From positions 2,900,419 through 2,964,418 of the forward strand of contig NC_063072.1 in assembly GCF_022605165.1 (NCBI RefSeq): 64,000 bases of DNA, read 5' to 3'. This DNA is from Purpureocillium takamizusanense (Eukaryota; Ascomycota; Sordariomycetes; Hypocreales; Ophiocordycipitaceae). A program made the translations under genes and the position numbers. The notes beneath the pieces were generated by a model. It did no database searches, was not told the origin of the DNA, and saw nothing but the letters and a program-made list of their open reading frames with translations. Positions 12,356-23,658 of the stretch are shown here, one piece after another; the first letter of the stretch is position 1, and every line of letters begins with the position of its first letter.

Positions 12356-13495
12356 TTAAAAGTCGCCGCCGTCATAGTCGCCGCCGTCAAAGTCGCCGTC
12401 GTGTCCGTCCTCTGCAAAACCACGTTATTAGCATTCCGAGAGCCGAACCCGCTTGCCGGGTCAGTTGCGAGTGGGGGAGCCACTTACGGTATCCGTCCAT
12501 ATATGCCTCCTGCTCGTGGTCGTTGACAGCATTCGCGATGAGCGCGCCGCCCAACACACCGGCGCCCAGGCCGAGCGCGCCGCCGGCCAGGCCCATACCC
12601 ATGCCGCCCATGCCGCCCTTGCGTTGCGGCTGCTGCTGCTGCTGCTGCTGTGGATAGCCGCCATAGCCGCCGCCGTAGCCCTGCTGCTGAGGGTACCCGC
12701 CATAACCGGGCTGTCCGCCGTAAGGGGCGTACTGCTGCGGTGGTGCGTAGCCGCCATACTGCTGCGGCGGCGGCGGCGACTGGTAGTATCCTTGCTGCTG
12801 CTGAGGCGGTTGGGGCGAGTAACCACCGCCGCCGTAGCTCTGTTGCGGCTTGCTGCCCTTGCCGCCGAACAGCTTGCCTAGCAGTCCGCCCTTGCTGCGG
12901 TCGCGGTCCCCGCGCGGGGGCATCTCTGTAGGAAACTGCTCCGGGGGGTAGGAGCCACCCGTACTTGACTGTTGCTGCGGCTGCTGCATGTAGGAGGCGG
13001 CGGCGCCGCCCCCGGGGCTGCTGCCGCGGGCACGGGCGTCCTCCTCTGCCTGCAACTTGGCGGCGAGTTTGGCGTCTTCGTCGTGCGCGGACGAGGCGGC
13101 GGTGCCGCCGTGGTTACCGGAGCGGTCCTCGTAGGGGTTCTTCTTGGTGTCGGTCGGGGCGGTGACGCCGCCGGGCTCGTAACCCGGGGGCGGCTCGTCC
13201 GGGGCGTTCTCATCGATGGGGAAGACGGGTGCGGTGGGCTTCTCCCACTGCGACTTTTTCGTGTACACGTTGACGTAGAACCTGAACAAGGCAAGTGTGA
13301 GAAGGTGTGTCTCAGCGCTGGTGGCAGCCCAGGCGGCCCGTCCATGCCGAGAGGTTTCCGCGTGGTGGGACTCGGCGCACGGGGATTGACGACTCACCAT
13401 TCCTTATACTGCTCGTTCCAGCGCGCGGCCCAGCCGGCGGGCACTTCGGGTGCCTTGGGAGGCGGCGGACCTGGCGGCGGAGCGAAGTCGGCCAT
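12356..13495 (-). CDS. WW-domain protein with Gly/Tyr/Gln-rich tail
   Basis: Three exons are inferred: 13398-13495, 12488-13281 and 12356-12411, giving 315 aa. A proline-rich start leads into one WW domain at about residues 19-49 with both signature tryptophans (W22 and W45) and the final proline (P48); exon 1 ends inside the codon for W33. WW domains bind proline-rich ligands. The middle is low complexity: Pro/Gln/Gly/Tyr repeats and a 7-Gln run, followed by a Gly-zipper hydrophobic stretch rich in GGALGLGAGVLGGAL before an acidic, repetitive GGDYDGGDF end. The layout resembles yeast WWM1-type proteins, and a role near metacaspase or stress pathways would be inference only. The final exon is 56 bp and is supported by a TTTTGCAG acceptor and in-frame stop. 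Confidence 0.82.
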
Positions 13496-15728
13496 CTTAG
13501 GAGGGAGGGTAACGGAAGGAGTCGTAGAAGGAGCGCGGGACGATGTCTCGCTGGCGGCCTAGTAGGCGTTCGGTTTCGAGCACCGAGAGGAGCCTCTCTG
13601 AGTGCCTAGCGGGAACGCGGGCGAGTACCACTCGTTGGTAGATGGCAGAAAAGAGGAAGAGGATATAATGACTTGGGGATGTAGGGGGAGGTGGTGGAGG
13701 AGGAAGAGAAGGAGGAGTAGGAGGAGGGGTAACACAAGGTGGGAGAGAAAAAGTGTTGGACGATGGGAGGGGGGAGTATAATAAGCAGCCTCGTCACCAC
13801 CACACACTAGCAGCGGGAGCTAGTGAGATACTCTGGAGAGAAAGTGCCTGTTCGGGGCGGGCGAGGTGCGAAAGGTAGGTGGTAGGTGAGGTGAGAGAGA
13901 GAGAGAGAGAGAGGTGGTGTCGCGCGCGCGCGAGTGGGAGGAGGCGGAGGATAATAAGCTGTTGCTGATACTACTGCTAGTACTAGTAGCACCAGACGCT
14001 TGGCGACCCTGCGACTAAGAGTCCGTACGTAGTGGGAGCAAGCCGAGGTGGTGGTGGCGAAGGCGCTGTTGGCTCCGGGATGGAAAAGGCACGTTTGTAA
14101 TTCGAGGTGCGACGGGACGGTATGTATAGGTAGGGCCCCAGAGGGAAATGCAGAATGAGGATGGACGATGACTGGGTTGGGGGCAGTCGCATATAATACC
14201 TGACCTGGTGGAGGAGGTGGTGGTGGTGGTGATGACGAGGGGCAGGAAGAGGCCCTTTTTCTTCAAGACATGGCGGGGGCGTTTGGCCCCAATGCGTGCG
14301 TGCGTGCATGCAGGGAACGCACGGCCATCGACGCCGTAGTACGTACCACAAACCTGCCCTGGGCTGCCCTGGACTTGATTCTACGTGCAGTAGTAGCACA
14401 GCTGGGCCATGGCAAGCGGCCAGCCACCCTTCCTTCTTCACAGGGTCCATCCACGACCTGAGGTGCTCTCGAGACTTCTACTCGTTCTCGGGTGCGCCGA
14501 GCGCGTCGTCATTCCACGATGACGGTTGGCCAACCTACTAACCTCTCTGTTTGACTGTCTGCCTATACTGCAGATACCTTATTACCTGCCTATCCCAGCC
14601 CTACACCTACGTACTACCTCGGCAAGGTACTAAGCTGATGCGAATGCCCTCCGCAGCACAGCCCCCCCGTCTCTTACCCCCCCATCATCTCATGTAGTTA
14701 CTACGTAACTACGCACCAAGGTCCCTCCCATCAGACGCCGTGCGTTTTGGGCCGGCCCCGCCTTCAGAGCGCTCCAGCTGAGGTCCTGCGAGGACGGGTC
14801 GAGTCGGGGGGAGGGAGCTGATGGATGGGGTGGCGTAACTAGTTACTAACGTTCCAAACCTACCAAGTGCTGGCCACTGCGCATACGTACCAGATGGCCC
14901 CGGCATGGGCAAGCCACTGGAAGCGACGACGACCCCTGCTTGCATGGAGGTGCCGGACATCCGAAGGTCCGGCCGGGCTGGCCGGGGCGCTGCACTGGCC
15001 TGGGGGGATTTCGGGACTCACACGCGCGCCCCGACGGGAGCTCTAGGTGGCCCACGGCCCGTCAGGCGGCGGCGGCGGCGGCGGTGGGGGAGCATGGAAG
15101 GGTTCCAATGGGAGGCCTGCTGGTGTCGTCACCTGTCACCTCCTGCTGCTGGCTGCCCTTCCACCGTCGCCACGCCGAGCATCAGCCACACCGCGACGAC
15201 GACATTGCCCCCCAATGATGGGGGGGAGGCTGTGCTGTGCCATCGGATGGAATTCCGGGTTGGGGTGTCCCAGTGTGGGCGCGGGCCACGATGGGGGATT
15301 GCCGCAGTGCGTGCATTTTGTCAACAGCTGCATATTACCTGCCGTGCGTGGCGCAAGCCAAGGAAGCACACGCCTGTGCATCGCATGGTACCGAGTGCAC
15401 GAAAGCAAGAGATCTGGAATACTCTACGTCGTTCCAAGGCCTCCCAATCAAATTCCTCGTCCTCGACCACACCGAGCACCCCGGTCCTGCAGACGTCACG
15501 ATGCTCCGACCCGACCGCACGCATCTGCTGAGCAAATCGAGGCGCTCTCTGTTCATACGAAATAGCGCTCTACCAATCTATCCATGACACCTTGAACGGC
15601 TACGCGCCGCACCAAACACACCCACGCTCACACGCACATCGACCGGACGACGAGGGAAGGAAAGAAAGACAAACACACACCCCGTGGTTTGTACCATGGC
15701 CCTGTGTGCGCTCGTGCCGTCCGTCGCT
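13496..15728. other. Intergenic, 2.2 kb, simple-sequence rich
   Basis: No supported gene. Directly upstream of the WW gene is a long stretch that is purine-rich on the plus strand (pyrimidine-rich 5' leader on the minus strand, about 13640-13790). A (GA)n run lies at about 13893-13913, a (CG)n run at about 13920-13932 and a GGT/GGA run near 14208-14232. Open frames at 14700-15600 look random. Confidence 0.5.
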
Positions 15729-18099
15729 TCAAGCATATCCCTCCTCCCCGATCCGCCGCTCGCCAAACAGGTACGCTGCCTCGAGGCAGTACCGCCCGTG
15801 GCCCCTATCCATGCGCCGCTCGCTGCCGTAGCATATCAGCACCGCGTCCACGATGCCGCTCAGGATGCCCTCCATCGCCCCCATGACCGAGTAGCCGATA
15901 AAGCTCGCCATGATGCCCACCACGTATGCGTACGCCGACCCGCGCACGCCCGTCCCCTCTGGCAGCTGAATCCGGAGCTGCTTCGCCGTGATGACCCATC
16001 CCGCGAACCCCAGCCCCGTCGCCATGATGAGCCGCGTCGCCACCAAGAGTAGCTTCGCCAGCCGGTACGGGAGGAGCCCGTTCGGCTGGCCGCGTACTCG
16101 CAGCGTCCGCGGCGTGAGCGTCGTCGTCGGGATGGCTGGCGACACAATCTCCATCTGGTCCAGCCCCCTCGCAGACGTCGCCAGGCTCTGCGAGTGGATC
16201 GCCCCGTACGTGACCGTCAGCGGGTTCGTGAGCGCGATGATCGGTGTCGGTATCCAAAACGCCGCAATGTTGGTGATGGCGCCTCCGATTCTCCTAGGCA
16301 GGAAGAGAAGCGGCGCTCGGATCAGCAGCGACAGCAGCGTAGACTCGCAAATGCTCCCAAATATCGTTGTTGTCGCGTGCGCGGCCGCGGCCAGCACAAT
16401 TTCCTTGGAAGGAGTCGCCGGTGCCGCGTTGCGATGAAAGTACCACTGTGACACTGTCGCCGCTGTTGTCGCCCGGTGCACGGCGTTGATCACCGACAGC
16501 GTCCACAGATACATGAAGATGAACGCGGCGCCCAGCCACCAGCTCGATACCTGGATCACGAAGCGTACCAGCGACTTAGAAAAGTAACCACCCATGAAAA
16601 CCCGCGTGAACATGGCGAGCCATGCCCACGTCCACACGACGATCAGGGCGAGGGTGCCAAATCCGATGAGGAGAAGTCCCGGGTTCTGTGCCAGTATCTT
16701 GGACGAAAACTGCAAGATTTCGATCGCCTGCTGAATGGCCCTACGACCCTTGACGACGAGCCAGAGCCACAGGATGCACGAAGCCGCAGGTATGAGTGAC
16801 AGCCACCGCATCACCCTATCTTGTGCGCTCGATCCATGTGTCCGTCCCTTGAATGATGAGATGAACGAGTATAGCGAAAAGGACAGCATAATGATGGGCA
16901 CTGCGATCAGGATGACACTGACCAGCGGCCGCACGAAAGACCGGAGCGCCGCCAGCCAGACAAAAGACACGAGCACCGCAACCACCGTGTCAACGGCCAG
17001 CATGTGAAATGACTTTTGCAGCGTCGAGTATATCGTGTCTCCGACGGGGCTCTTTTGCGGTGACGTGTGCAGCCATACCAGGACGAACGTCGACATCATG
17101 CCGGCGAAGCTGATGAGAAATATCCAGGCAAAGAAGGGGTCATGGCGAAAGAGCTCTCCTTCGATTAGTAGATTCCCCGGCTGGGTCTGCTCAAACTCGG
17201 CTGGGTCTTGTCTCCGTACACTGCTCACTTCCGACTCGTTGGTTTCGCTCCGGTTGAGCATGAAGGGCGTGCGCTCCGTGTGTGACTTAAACTGCTGGAA
17301 CGGCGGGGGGCTCGAGTCGGTAGGGGCCTCGCCGCCGAGGAGGGACTCGGGAGGGTCCTCATCGGGGTCATCCTGCGACTCCAGCCCGACATCCACCATC
17401 TTACCCTTGCTGTCGGGACTGTGATGCTCGCCGCCCGAGATAGGCACCTCTTCAGCCTCTTCTAATAATGTGTCGTGGTTGGGTCGGGGCTGGTGTGAGC
17501 TCCGTGTGCCGTTCCAACTGCTCTTGATGCCGCGTCCGTGCTGCCTATAGGGATGATCCACGTCTCCCGTGCTGTCTTCGACGGAACCGCGGCTGTTTGC
17601 CGATTCGGTGCTTTCGGCGAGCTTGCTCGCGGCGGCTACGCGCCGTGACCGCTGAAGCGCAAAGAGATCGGCTGCCTCCCTCTCGCGCTCCTCCTCGTCA
17701 TCCTCCTCGCGGAACTCGTCAAGCGTGCTATGGAACAAGGGCGCGTCCTGCGCAGCCGAAATGCGGGAAGCAAACGCAAGATTTCCGAATCGTGAGCCGG
17801 CGCCGGTCTGCTGATACGGGTTTCCGCCGTAGGCCCGCGACAGGAAGGACCGGCTGGGGGCGTTTCCCCGGCCGGCGTCGCGGGTCGGGCGGCCTGGTCG
17901 TGAGGCAGTCCAGTCGCTCGTCCGAGGCGGTTGGTCGTTGTCGGTTTGGCCGGCAAAGTTGGACAGGCGAGACTGCGACTGGGCTAGGAACCGTGAAGCA
18001 TCTGGAGCAGGCGGTCAAGAGTCAGAAAGAGGGGGGCCGACCCCCACGATCATCAGTCAACGCAGAGATAGGCGGACGGTACACACATTCCGAAAACAT
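15729..18099 (-). CDS. PNS1: Choline-transporter-like (CTL/PNS1, SLC44-type) membrane protein
   Basis: Multipass plasma-membrane or organelle protein of the CTL/SLC44 family. Two exons are inferred: a 13-bp first exon 18087-18099 and 15729-18001, giving 761 aa. Joining GAAT to ATGCT yields the N-terminus MFSEYASRFLAQSQSRL, which is better than any start in exon 2. Residues 1 to about 290 are a polar, acidic, probably cytosolic region (EEDDEEEREREAAD, Ser/Pro-rich). About ten hydrophobic helices follow, for example PFFAWIFLISFAGMMSTFVL, GLLLIGFGTLALIVVWTWAW and MASFIGYSVMGAMEGILSGI. The segment VSQWYFHRN followed by a conserved FGSICESTLLSLLIRAPLLF block is typical of CTLs. Substrate is unproven: yeast PNS1 is not an established choline transporter. 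The symbol is given by family only. Confidence 0.85.
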
Positions 18100-19967
18100 G
18101 ATGGCCCCTTCGTCACCAACCGCCGCCTCGCGTCGTGCGCGGCGCGGCTACCCCGATGACTGGCGGAATGACGGACACGGGGGTCGCCACGGTGGCAGAA
18201 AGGAAGAGCCAGCGGCTGGGCTCGTGCTGCAGACGATGATGGCGGACGCGGATGCACGCTTCAGGCAGCAGATAAGAGTCGGGTCGTGCGCGTGTACCAG
18301 GCAAACAGACGGTCGGACAGGCGGGGGTGCCCACGGCGATGACGATATGATGGGGGTATTGTTGTAAGAGGATAAATGAGGCCGGGGAGAGCTGCGCTGG
18401 CTAGGACGAAGATGATAAGGTGGAGGATGCGACGTAAGACAGAGACTCGGCCGGTCAGTGACGAGCAGCGAGGTCGAGTGTAGATGGATGGGGGAGGGCT
18501 GGTCATGCGCCGTGAGGCGGCTGCCCGGTGCTGGGCGGGTGAGTGACGAGCGAATGACCCATCGTCAGGCAGACCCAATGATTGCCGCTAGGCGAGGCGA
18601 GGCTCTGGGGGCCCTTGGGGGGGAAGCGGTCCACCTGGCGGGCCGGGGGTCACCAACCATGCCCGGTAGGTACCTTAGTACAAGATTAGCCTGTACACAG
18701 CGTCATGTCTGGCGCCTCCAGGTCATTGATGCCGCCTGAGAACGTCACACCTCAGGCGGTGGCGGAAGATGACTGGACCCAAGCTCACCTGCAGGCAGCT
18801 GCTCGCCCGCTGGCGCCGAGAGGGCCTTTCCCAGGTTTCAGCACTGCCCGAGAGATGTCAAACGCGCCCCCCGAGGTAGCCGCCACAACAGCCCAAGCGC
18901 CAGACGCAAGCGGCCGTGTTGGAAGGAAGGCATCGACCACGGCAATCCTCTTTTATCGCGGTAGTCGCGCCCATGCGCGGGTAGTTCCTCCCGTATACAA
19001 GGCATTGTCAGCTCAAAAGCAACTCCCTTTCATGCTTTAGTCGTTCTCCCGACGTTCCAAGAGACATGCAATGTCTCCGTCCCCCCCGTTGTCTCACCGC
19101 CGCAGGGCCCTCGAGTCGCGCGGCCGACAACGGCGGGTCCTCGTCTTCCCAGCTCCTGTTATCGCGGGTCCTCCTCCTCCACCGCCAAAGCTCGTGCTGC
19201 CCTCCGTGCACCGGCTCCGTGTTGCGTCACTCCTGTGCCTGGCTGTAGATTGAATACCTGAGTGCCTACTAAGGTACCTACCAAGGTGGCTGGCTGCCTG
19301 ACGAGCGAGCGCAAGGCCTCCCTCCTCCCAGCCCAGCCGGGCAGCAAGTCACTGGGGCCGGGTTGGGGAATGAATCCACGCCGGTGCTCCTCCTCCGCCT
19401 CGTGATGACCCGCCGTGACACGCACAATCCGAGTACCTACTCCCGGAGCGAACCCCCTGGATCCATCCATCCATCGTCCATCCACATCCACATCCACCAA
19501 ATGACGACCCCGTCCTCCCCGTGTCCCCATTCAGCCCGTGTTCATCAATACCCTCGCCCCGACGATTCGGGCTCCTGCACTACTACTGCCGGTTCCCGCC
19601 CGCGCCTTGTACAAGTATCATCCAGGGCTTCATCAACGGGGAGTTGCTAGGTCTTTTCTTCTTCTTTGGCTTAATTCTGTAGCGCATATTGCCGCTTGCG
19701 CCATCGCAATCTGTCTCTCGGTGCCGCCGCCGTCACCCGCCTCCTTACCTTGTCTCGAATCTCTCGAATTCGGACAGACAGGCAGGCACACGCCCGGCAC
19801 GTGTCGCACACCGGCGGCTCCCAACGTGTACCGAGTAGCCAACGCCCTCCCTCCTCTATCCCGGCGACTTACTTCTTCCATCCTAGCCGGGGGCCTTTTC
19901 CTTCTCGTCTCCTACCGCCCTCGCCTCGCAGCGCAGCGCCGCGCCTCGCCTCCGCGCCTCCGCGCCC
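18100..19967. other. Divergent intergenic region, 1.9 kb
   Basis: Upstream region shared by the CTL gene (-) and the Rab gene (+). No supported gene. Pyrimidine-rich stretches precede the Rab start at about 19640-19960. A CATC-type repeat occurs near 19463-19498. Confidence 0.5.
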
Positions 19968-20747
19968 ATGGCGTCAACGCCGTGGGACTACATCGCCAAG
20001 CTCGTCTGCATCGGCGACTCGGGATGTGGCAAGTCCAGCCTCACCATCCGCCTCTGCGAGGGCCGCTTCTCCCCGCAGCACGACGTCACCATCGGCGTCG
20101 AGTTCGGCTCCCGCATCGTCCCCGTCGGCCCGCCGCACTCGAAACCCTCCTCGCCCTTCGCCACCACTGTCGTCGCCGCCGGCGGTGACCCCCCATCCGC
20201 CCCCCCTCCCGATGGCCTGCCCGAACCGCCCCGCGACACGAGCAAACACCCACAGAAGCATATGAAGCTCAGCCTCTGGGACACGGCCGGCCAGGAGACG
20301 TACAAGTCGGTCACGCGCTCCTACTTCCGCGGCGCGAGCGGCGCGCTCCTCGTCTTCGACCTCTCCCGCAGGCAGACCTTCCAGCACGTCACCGACTGGC
20401 TCAACGACCTGCGCCAGATCGCCGAGCCCGACATCGTCGTCATCCTCGTCGGCAACAAGGCCGACCTGACGCAGCAGGAGGAGCGCAACGCGCGCGAGGT
20501 CACCCGCCAAGAGGCCGAGGAGTGGGCGCGCAGGAACGGCGTCATGGAGTACGTCGAGACGAGCGCCAAGAGCGGCGAGAACGTCGAAAAGGCCTTTACC
20601 AGGGTCGCCGAGCGGATATACCAGAACATACAGGCCGGCAAGTACGATTTGAACGACAGGAGATCCGGCGTCAAGGGGCCCGGCGCCGGTGGCAACCGGC
20701 AGGTCAGGCTGGCCGATGCCAAGTCTGGGGCCGGCGGTTGCTGTTGA
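19968..20747 (+). CDS. ypt4: Rab GTPase, Rab4/Ypt4-like, with interswitch insertion
   Basis: Small GTPase of the Rab family, 259 aa, one exon. The P-loop GDSGCGKSS (residues 16-24), switch I threonine in TIGVEFG (T41), WDTAGQE (104-110), NKAD, ETSAK and a C-terminal GGCC for double geranylgeranylation are all intact, so it should be a functional membrane-cycling switch. Residues about 53-97 form a Pro/Ser-rich insertion of roughly 40 residues between the beta-2 and beta-3 strands, where other Rabs have only a few residues. The surrounding text (IVPVG... MKLSLWDTAGQETYKSVTRSYFRGA) is closest to fungal Rab4/Rab14/Ypt4 relatives, acting in endosomal recycling. The subfamily is less sure than the Rab call. 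Confidence 0.88.
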   Translation: MASTPWDYIAKLVCIGDSGCGKSSLTIRLCEGRFSPQHDVTIGVEFGSRIVPVGPPHSKPSSPFATTVVAAGGDPPSAPPPDGLPEPPRDTSKHPQKHMKLSLWDTAGQETYKSVTRSYFRGASGALLVFDLSRRQTFQHVTDWLNDLRQIAEPDIVVILVGNKADLTQQEERNAREVTRQEAEEWARRNGVMEYVETSAKSGENVEKAFTRVAERIYQNIQAGKYDLNDRRSGVKGPGAGGNRQVRLADAKSGAGGCC

Positions 20748-21203
20748 GGCAATCCGCGGGGGGACACATGGAGAGCACGGTTCACACATGTTGATCGAGC
20801 ATGATACCCCTTGTCGCAATCTCGAGACGCGTACTCACTACGCATTACGACTAATGCAGCAATGCACAACCATCTCTGAGCATACATCATCCTACAAGAT
20901 CTTCTCCGTTCACGTGCCACGTGACCCGTTGATAACGTTCAAGGAAATTATCATATTGCATTAGACGCAGAGCCTGCCCTCCGGTAGTTCTACTCGTTTT
21001 TGGAGACCTTTTTATACATCCCGGTTCCAGTTCGTAACAATCCCATGGCACCCCATGCCTAGATTCCTACAGTTTGTGATCGAGGTAGCGTCGATATCGC
21101 AAGGCGACCTTTACCCTGCTGACCGGGCGTCCCGTGGATTCCCCCCAACTAGGTGCGCGTAGTTCATCGCGTCGCTGGCGGCCAACAACACACGGAGGTG
21201 CCT
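20748..21203. other. Convergent intergenic region
   Basis: A 3'-3' space between the Rab gene and PMT2. Nothing beyond likely 3' UTRs is seen. Confidence 0.5.
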
Positions 21204-23658
21204 TTAGTCGCTGATCCTCCAGTTGTCGAACCATTTCATGTAGCTATACTGCTTGTTGGGTCCGACCATGCCCCAGCAGATGGGGATGAAAAGGATGTAG
21301 AGTCCGATGATGATGGAGTACAAGACTCCGTACACGGCACCCTGGACGGTCGCGTTGCGGTTCCTCATGAGCCAATCGGTGAGGAATCCAAACGCCAGGA
21401 CGGCAAAGTAGAGTGCCGGGTAGTAGTGATGGACGTAGGTGACACGGGCCATGATGACGAACGGCAGGTAGTGCAGGAACCATCCTGCAACGGGATATAT
21501 GCCCGCATAGTGGATCTGATCAATCTCCTTGGCGTTCAAATCGTTGAAGCCTCGCTGCCAGCGCACCAGGTACCACGCCACGACCAGACCGACGACGCCC
21601 AGCCCCGCAGTGCTGCCCCAGTAGACCAAGGGGTTGCCGAGCAGGAAGTACTTGACGATGTTGTCGTCCCAGCCGCACATACGGAGACCGACATGCAAAA
21701 ACGGCCACTGCCACCACTGCGATGCGAGATCGTCCTGCTTGTCAGGGTCGGGAACCAGCGCATTGTTGGAAGTCATCATGGCCACGTTCAGGTGGACAAA
21801 GTCGTGGAAGAAGGGCGACTTGTAGACGCCAGGGTCGCCCGCGGGCACTAAATGGGGTCAGCAATCGCAGCATAGGCAAGCAGCAGCTTCACGTACACTT
21901 ATCGTTCCAGTGAGCCTCGACGTTCCAGTGCGTGTATGCGTCGCGAGGGTTGTTGTCCTTGGTGCAGGTAACCTCGATCTGACGGAAACCCCACTGGGGC
22001 AGGTTCTTGTTGGTGGCCTTGAGGTAGCAGCCTAGAACTTCGTGCTTGAGGCGGAAAGCAGTGGTCAGGGTTCGGATGCGGCTGCGGTCACGCGAGGCGA
22101 CGTCGCGAACAACCTCAATCTTCCAGTGATCCTTCTCATCACCGACAGTCAGGTTGCCGTAACTCGAGACCTCCTTGTCGGACTTGGACACAGGTGCGGA
22201 AATGTCGTGCGAGTGCAGGTTGCGTCCGGTCTGCGCGTGGATGAGACGGACGACAGAGTTGTCGGCAAGGAACCTCATGTCCTTGGACTCGGGGTCGTAG
22301 TCTTCCTCGCGGCGGTTGGGATAGAAGAACCAGTCGTTGTTGGCATCCTTGTGGTGGTAGCAAGTGACCTGTTGCTGCTGAGAGCCTTCGGGGTAGGTCT
22401 GCACGTGAGAGTGAAGCAGGCCTCCGCCGTATCCCATGTTCTTGAGCGTCGCGCGGGATCCGATGGCAACTTCCAGGGGGCTGTTCTTGCCGACCTCGGT
22501 GCCCTTGAGATTGGCCTGGAAGAGCGAGCTCATCTGCGCGTCACCAGGGCCCGTGTGGTCGAGGATGGCAAAATGCAGGGCAAAAGACAGCATGTAAATC
22601 AAGAAGGGGATGACGATAAGGCCGACAACTCGAGTGACGAAGTGAGCCCCGAGTTCAGTCTAGAGAGTGATCGTTAGCCGCCCGCAACTTATTTGCACAC
22701 CGTGGAGAGCACTTACGACAGGCATCTTGGTATCACCAAACTTGTTCCAAAGGTCCTCGATTGTGTACAGGCCAACCAGAGCGGTGACGAAGAGTCCAAC
22801 AAGCTTGACGCTGCAGACGCATCCGATGCTCACGCCAGTCATGAAGAGCCAGAAGAACCACTCAGGCTCAAAGCTGTTGCGTCGCTGGTTGTGGAACTTG
22901 GCCCAACAGAAAACGGTGGCCACGGTGCCACAGAGCAGCATAGAGTCGAGGAGGATGAATCGGCTTATGGTAGTGTATGAGTTCTCGCAGAGGACCATGA
23001 GGGTGACCAGCCAGACGGCAGGCTTGCGCAGGCGAAGCTCCTTGGCCGTAAAGTAGGCTAGGGGAATGCAGGCGATGCCGAACAGGGCATTGAAGACGCG
23101 CATCGAGGTGAAGTCGACATATTCGGGATATTTCTCGCCCGATTTGAACTCGAACGAACCATTGTAACCGGCGAGGACTCCCGAGAGGCCGACAAGCATC
23201 TTCCCCAGCGGGGGGTGAACGTCGAAGTAATATTCATGCTTGATGTAGTAGCTTCCGAACTTGCCAAAACTGGGAAAGGCCGAGGTCAGCAAAAAGCTTC
23301 CAGGTGTAGCAAGCGGCTGCTCATACTGCGCTTCGTCCCAGGTCACAATGTCACTGAGGCCAATCTTCCACAATCGCGTGAAGAAGGCGAGGGCCGTGAA
23401 GATGAGCGGGGCAAAGATGGGCTCCCACTCGTCAAAGGTTTTAATGAAGCTCTTGTCCTGGCGCTCCAAGTCAGACCACGAATCAACAGCGCCAGCTGTC
23501 TGGATGCAGCTTCGACTTACCTTTTTTGTCAGCTTCTTCTTGTCGTCGGCCTGGCCACCGTGGGGGGTCAGGGGCGCTTGCGGCGCGGCGACGGGACGCC
23601 TTCTCAGGCCATCGCTGAGGTCAGCCCCAGAGGCGACGGCGGCCCTGTCGGCAGCCAT
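21204..23658 (-). CDS. PMT2: Protein O-mannosyltransferase, PMT2 subfamily
   Basis: ER enzyme that moves mannose from dolichyl-phosphate mannose to Ser/Thr of secretory proteins. Five exons are inferred: 23521-23658, 23327-23457, 22717-23269, 21897-22659 and 21204-21847, giving 742 aa, the usual PMT2 length. Intron 23270-23326 is stopless and 57 bp, so the frame stays open through it; removing it restores the catalytic-loop text [20 protein letters not shown]. The N-terminal GT39 helices contain [17 protein letters not shown] lumenal MIR-repeat region follows (about residues 310-510, with [17 protein letters not shown] and DAYTHWNVE). The C-terminal helices end in [12 protein letters not shown]. 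Intron 23458-23520 is also in frame; its acceptor was chosen by branch-point spacing. In yeast Pmt2 pairs with Pmt1. Confidence 0.92.
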
